Source: Microcaldota archaeon
GTDB taxonomy: Archaea > Micrarchaeota > Micrarchaeia > Micrarchaeales > Micrarchaeaceae
Assembly: GCA_021792115.1 (NCBI GenBank)
Contig: JAJYVI010000041.1
Coordinates: forward strand, 1 to 8,278
Length of the DNA stretch: 8,278 nucleotides
Direction of reading: 5' to 3'
A model generated the notes under the pieces. The model saw nothing but the letters and a program-made list of their open reading frames with translations, did no database searches and was not told the DNA's origin. Positions 5,564-8,278 of the stretch are shown in pieces (the stretch's first letter is position 1; every line of letters begins with the position of its first letter). The translations under genes and the position numbers were made by a program.

Positions 5564-8254
5564 CTATTTTGCAGCGCTATTTTTTCCTGCATGGTTATCA
5601 GTCTTATTTATATTTTCAATCACAAGCTTATGGAGATGCCTGAGGTAGTCCCTCTTGTGCCTCATAACAAGTATATCCTCATATCCGAAGCTTACTATTG
5701 TATGCGCGAATGGAGATGGCACTGGAGTAGATACAAACTTGCATTCTATCTCCTTGCTTTTTATTTTTCCTATTATTTCCTTTGCATTAGTTAAGTCCAT
5801 TACCTCATTGAATATTTCCCTGTAGGTTTCCTTAAGAACAGGGAAATTCTGATCCAAATCCTCAACAGCCTTCAGCAGCATTCTAGAGCTCATCTGTTGC
5901 TTGTTGACAGTCATTTTGAAAGACTTATATCTCTTAAGTATCATGAAGCTCCTGACTGCTACATGCCTGAATCTATTTTTTAAAAGCTCTGTACGCTTAA
6001 GGTTTTCCTTCATCATCTCTTCTATGTCTTTTGAATAGAGCGCATCTACTATATTGTAATTTGTCTTTAGAGTAAAGTCTATTTTTTGGTCAGGTTTTAG
6101 TATAAATCCATTGTCATTTATCATTATGCCTACATCTGTATCAAACCTGTTGCTAAGTTCTATTGCAAAAAGTCTTGACAGCGCGTCATTTATCCTCCTC
6201 CCATAAAGAGAATGAAAGATAATTAAGTTCACTTCTTGGGTAGAGTCATAGGTCTGTTCTATAAGCAAAATTTTATCATTTGGAATGGTGCCTGTAAATA
6301 GAAACTGCTCCATAAAATAGGAAAATATAACGGCAGCAGAATTATTGTCAATGCCTGTTGAATCCAACACTGCATCTATGTTTTCGCCTCTCTTAAGCTT
6401 TTTTATGTTTGCACCTATTATTTCTCTATCCTTTATAATCGCATCTAGCATCATCCTCCTAAATTTATTTATATTCATTGCAAGCTCATATGAAAGGGGC
6501 AGCTGCTCAGAAAACCACGGAGGAATTGTAGGCGCTGCAGTATCTGCAAGCGAGACATAGCAGTTCGTGCCGTTAGATGACTCAAACCTGTACAAATGCC
6601 CGCCTAGCGCAAAGATATCATTAGGCTTAAGCTTCTCAAAGAATTCTTCTTGCACACTGCCAATGTGCTTTCTTCCTGCAATAACATTTATTGATGCCTC
6701 ATCAGGGATTGTGCCTTGGTTAAGCATAAATATAAGCTTTGCATTTCCTCTCCTTGAAAATGTGCCGCCTACCTTGTCAAGCCAGATTTTGCTGTAGACC
6801 TTTCTGCTTTCAAGCCCTACATAGTTGCCGGCAAGGTAATCCAGTACAGAGTCAAAATCTGCTCTTGATAGCGCATGAAAAGGATACGCTTGCAGTACAA
6901 GGTTGTATGCATCATCTATACTCCATTGCGCTGTTAGGGACATGCCTAGTATGTGCTGGGCAAGCACGTCGAGCGGGTTCTGGGGGACTCTGAATGCGTC
7001 AAGGCTTTTTGTCTTAAGAGAATCTATCATTATTGCACACTCTACAAGGTCGTCCCGGTCAAGCACTATTATTTCGCCTCTTGCGGTGTCCTTGAATGAA
7101 TGGCCTGACCTGCCTATTCTCTGTATTAGCCTTGTTACACTTTTCGGCGAGCCTAGCTGAACCACGTTGTTTATCGTGCCTATATCAACCCCGAGTTCCA
7201 GGCTGGTTGAACTTACCACACACTTCAGGTCGCCTTTCTTCAGCATTTCTTCAACGCTAAGCCTAGACTCCCTAGAAAGCGAGCCATGATGGGCTGCTAT
7301 GTCTAGGTCGTAGTTGAATCTTTTCTTCAAATTGAATATTACGCGTTCAGTGTTGCTTCTAGTATTTGTAAAGATCAGCGTTGTCTTGTTATGTTTTATT
7401 ACAGAATCCAGTATCTTGTACGTCTCGTTCTCTATTAATGCATCATTGCTGTATATAAGGTCCTGCACAGGTGCAAGTAGCTTCAGATCAAATTTTTTGC
7501 TCCATGAAGCATCTACGATAATGCATTCGCGGGGCTTGCCTCCTTCATAGCCGACAAGGAACTTCGCGGCCTCATCAAGAGGATAGAGGGTTGCGCTCAT
7601 GCCTATCCTGATAAGCCTGTGCTCTGCGATTTTTGCAAGCCTCTCAACGCTTAGCGCAAGATGCATGCCCCTCTTGTTGTTTGCAAGTTCATGGACCTCG
7701 TCTATTATTATATATTGCACAGACCTAAAATTCTCAGAAAATTTCTCTGAGCTCAACATTATTGCAAGGCTCTCTGGGGTTGTGACAAGTATATTCGGTG
7801 GATTCTTCAACTGCTTTGTCCTTTCACTCTGCTCAGTGTCTCCTGTGCGTATGCCTATTGTAACTTTTTGTATATTGCCCTTTATTACGTCAATGCCTTT
7901 TTCTTTCACTATTATATCATAGATTTTGTCAAGTGGCAACTTCAGGTTTCTGTATATGTCATTATTCAATGCGCGGAGAGGGGAGACATATATACAGTAG
8001 ATCTTGTTTTCAAGAGACCCTTCAAGGGAATAATTGAAAAGTGTGTTTATTATTGACAAGAAACTTGAAAGTGTCTTTCCGCTTCCTGTCGGTGCAGTTA
8101 CAAGAAGGTTTTTGCCGTCTGCTATGAACTTGAATGCGAACTTCTGAGGCAGCGTTAGCTCACTAAAGTTTTCATCAAACCATTGTCTGACATATTTATT
8201 TAGAGACGCAAGGCTCTCTGCATCGCTAAAAGGTTTATCTGTATATTCGAACAT
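5564..8254 (-). CDS. lhr: Lhr-type superfamily 2 DNA helicase
   Basis: This is an 896-residue, apparently full-length archaeal Lhr (large helicase-related) protein, a 3'-to-5' ATP-dependent translocase acting on DNA or DNA:RNA hybrids. Motifs in order: Q motif around Gln37 (LTLPQ), Walker A APTGSGKT at 54-61, Ia SPLRALNND at 91-99, Ib TTPESL at 148-153, II DEVHE at 175-179, III SAT at 210-212, IV LIFTNTRSNTE at 283-293, HHGSLSRE at 312-319, V VSSTSLELGVDIG at 337-349, and VI QRIGRSGH at 368-375. A winged-helix region starts near PLDVLAQHILG (423), followed by the Lhr-specific core domain, ending in the diagnostic PVPSPFAHTIV segment about 50 residues before the C-terminus. I cannot assign aLhr1 versus aLhr2. 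The ATG at 8254 begins a typical N-terminus, but the frame is open through the last 24 bases of the window, so a start further upstream is possible. It precedes the phosphoesterase. Confidence 0.94.
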   Translation of the reverse strand: MFEYTDKPFSDAESLASLNKYVRQWFDENFSELTLPQKFAFKFIADGKNLLVTAPTGSGKTLSSFLSIINTLFNYSLEGSLENKIYCIYVSPLRALNNDIYRNLKLPLDKIYDIIVKEKGIDVIKGNIQKVTIGIRTGDTEQSERTKQLKNPPNILVTTPESLAIMLSSEKFSENFRSVQYIIIDEVHELANNKRGMHLALSVERLAKIAEHRLIRIGMSATLYPLDEAAKFLVGYEGGKPRECIIVDASWSKKFDLKLLAPVQDLIYSNDALIENETYKILDSVIKHNKTTLIFTNTRSNTERVIFNLKKRFNYDLDIAAHHGSLSRESRLSVEEMLKKGDLKCVVSSTSLELGVDIGTINNVVQLGSPKSVTRLIQRIGRSGHSFKDTARGEIIVLDRDDLVECAIMIDSLKTKSLDAFRVPQNPLDVLAQHILGMSLTAQWSIDDAYNLVLQAYPFHALSRADFDSVLDYLAGNYVGLESRKVYSKIWLDKVGGTFSRRGNAKLIFMLNQGTIPDEASINVIAGRKHIGSVQEEFFEKLKPNDIFALGGHLYRFESSNGTNCYVSLADTAAPTIPPWFSEQLPLSYELAMNINKFRRMMLDAIIKDREIIGANIKKLKRGENIDAVLDSTGIDNNSAAVIFSYFMEQFLFTGTIPNDKILLIEQTYDSTQEVNLIIFHSLYGRRINDALSRLFAIELSNRFDTDVGIMINDNGFILKPDQKIDFTLKTNYNIVDALYSKDIEEMMKENLKRTELLKNRFRHVAVRSFMILKRYKSFKMTVNKQQMSSRMLLKAVEDLDQNFPVLKETYREIFNEVMDLTNAKEIIGKIKSKEIECKFVSTPVPSPFAHTIVSFGYEDILVMRHKRDYLRHLHKLVIENINKTDNHAGKNSAAK

Positions 8255-8278
8255 GTTTTCATCTCTGCGTAATGGATC

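Noticed and set aside
5182..8056. Multiple plus-strand frames of 60-110 codons
   Set aside because: They are antisense shadows of the Lhr and phosphoesterase genes, whose motifs are continuous on the minus strand.

Overview
The window reads as part of an AT-rich archaeal chromosome. The support is an archaeal-type Lhr helicase with an Mre11/SbcD-like phosphoesterase, an endonuclease Q (EndoQ) homologue, a single-domain KaiC-like ATPase, TATA-like intergenic sequences and little classical Shine-Dalgarno sequence. The lineage cannot be fixed from sequence alone; a Thermoplasmata-type or small-genome DPANN/ARMAN-type archaeon would fit. I see no rRNA, CRISPR array, insertion sequence or canonical tRNA.

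Layout: (1) 1-628, minus: KaiC-like ATPase, cut by the left edge. (2) 629-798: AT-rich divergent promoter region. (3) 799-1263, plus: unrecognised four-helix membrane protein. (4) 1340-3820, plus: peroxiredoxin A, endonuclease III and EndoQ, with nth and endoQ overlapping by 4 nt. (5) 3821-4047: a hairpin and a very AT-rich promoter stretch. (6) 4048-4638, plus: peroxiredoxin B. (7) 4639-4778: convergent intergenic region with a GC-richer fold-back element, either a bidirectional terminator or a small RNA. (8) 4779-8254, minus: Lhr helicase followed 14 nt later by the phosphoesterase.

The genes make a coherent genome-protection neighbourhood. Two different peroxiredoxins would remove peroxides. 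Between them, Nth would excise oxidised pyrimidines, and EndoQ would incise DNA 5' of deaminated bases or abasic sites. Convergent to this, Lhr and the phosphoesterase form a helicase-nuclease pair resembling a bacterial DNA-repair cluster.

The most unusual details are: an Nth with only three cluster-type cysteines; a peroxiredoxin with no resolving cysteine beside one whose C-terminal cysteine is shifted; a shared GAT-N3-ATG start context at five of eight genes; and the switch-like fold-back element at 4697-4772.
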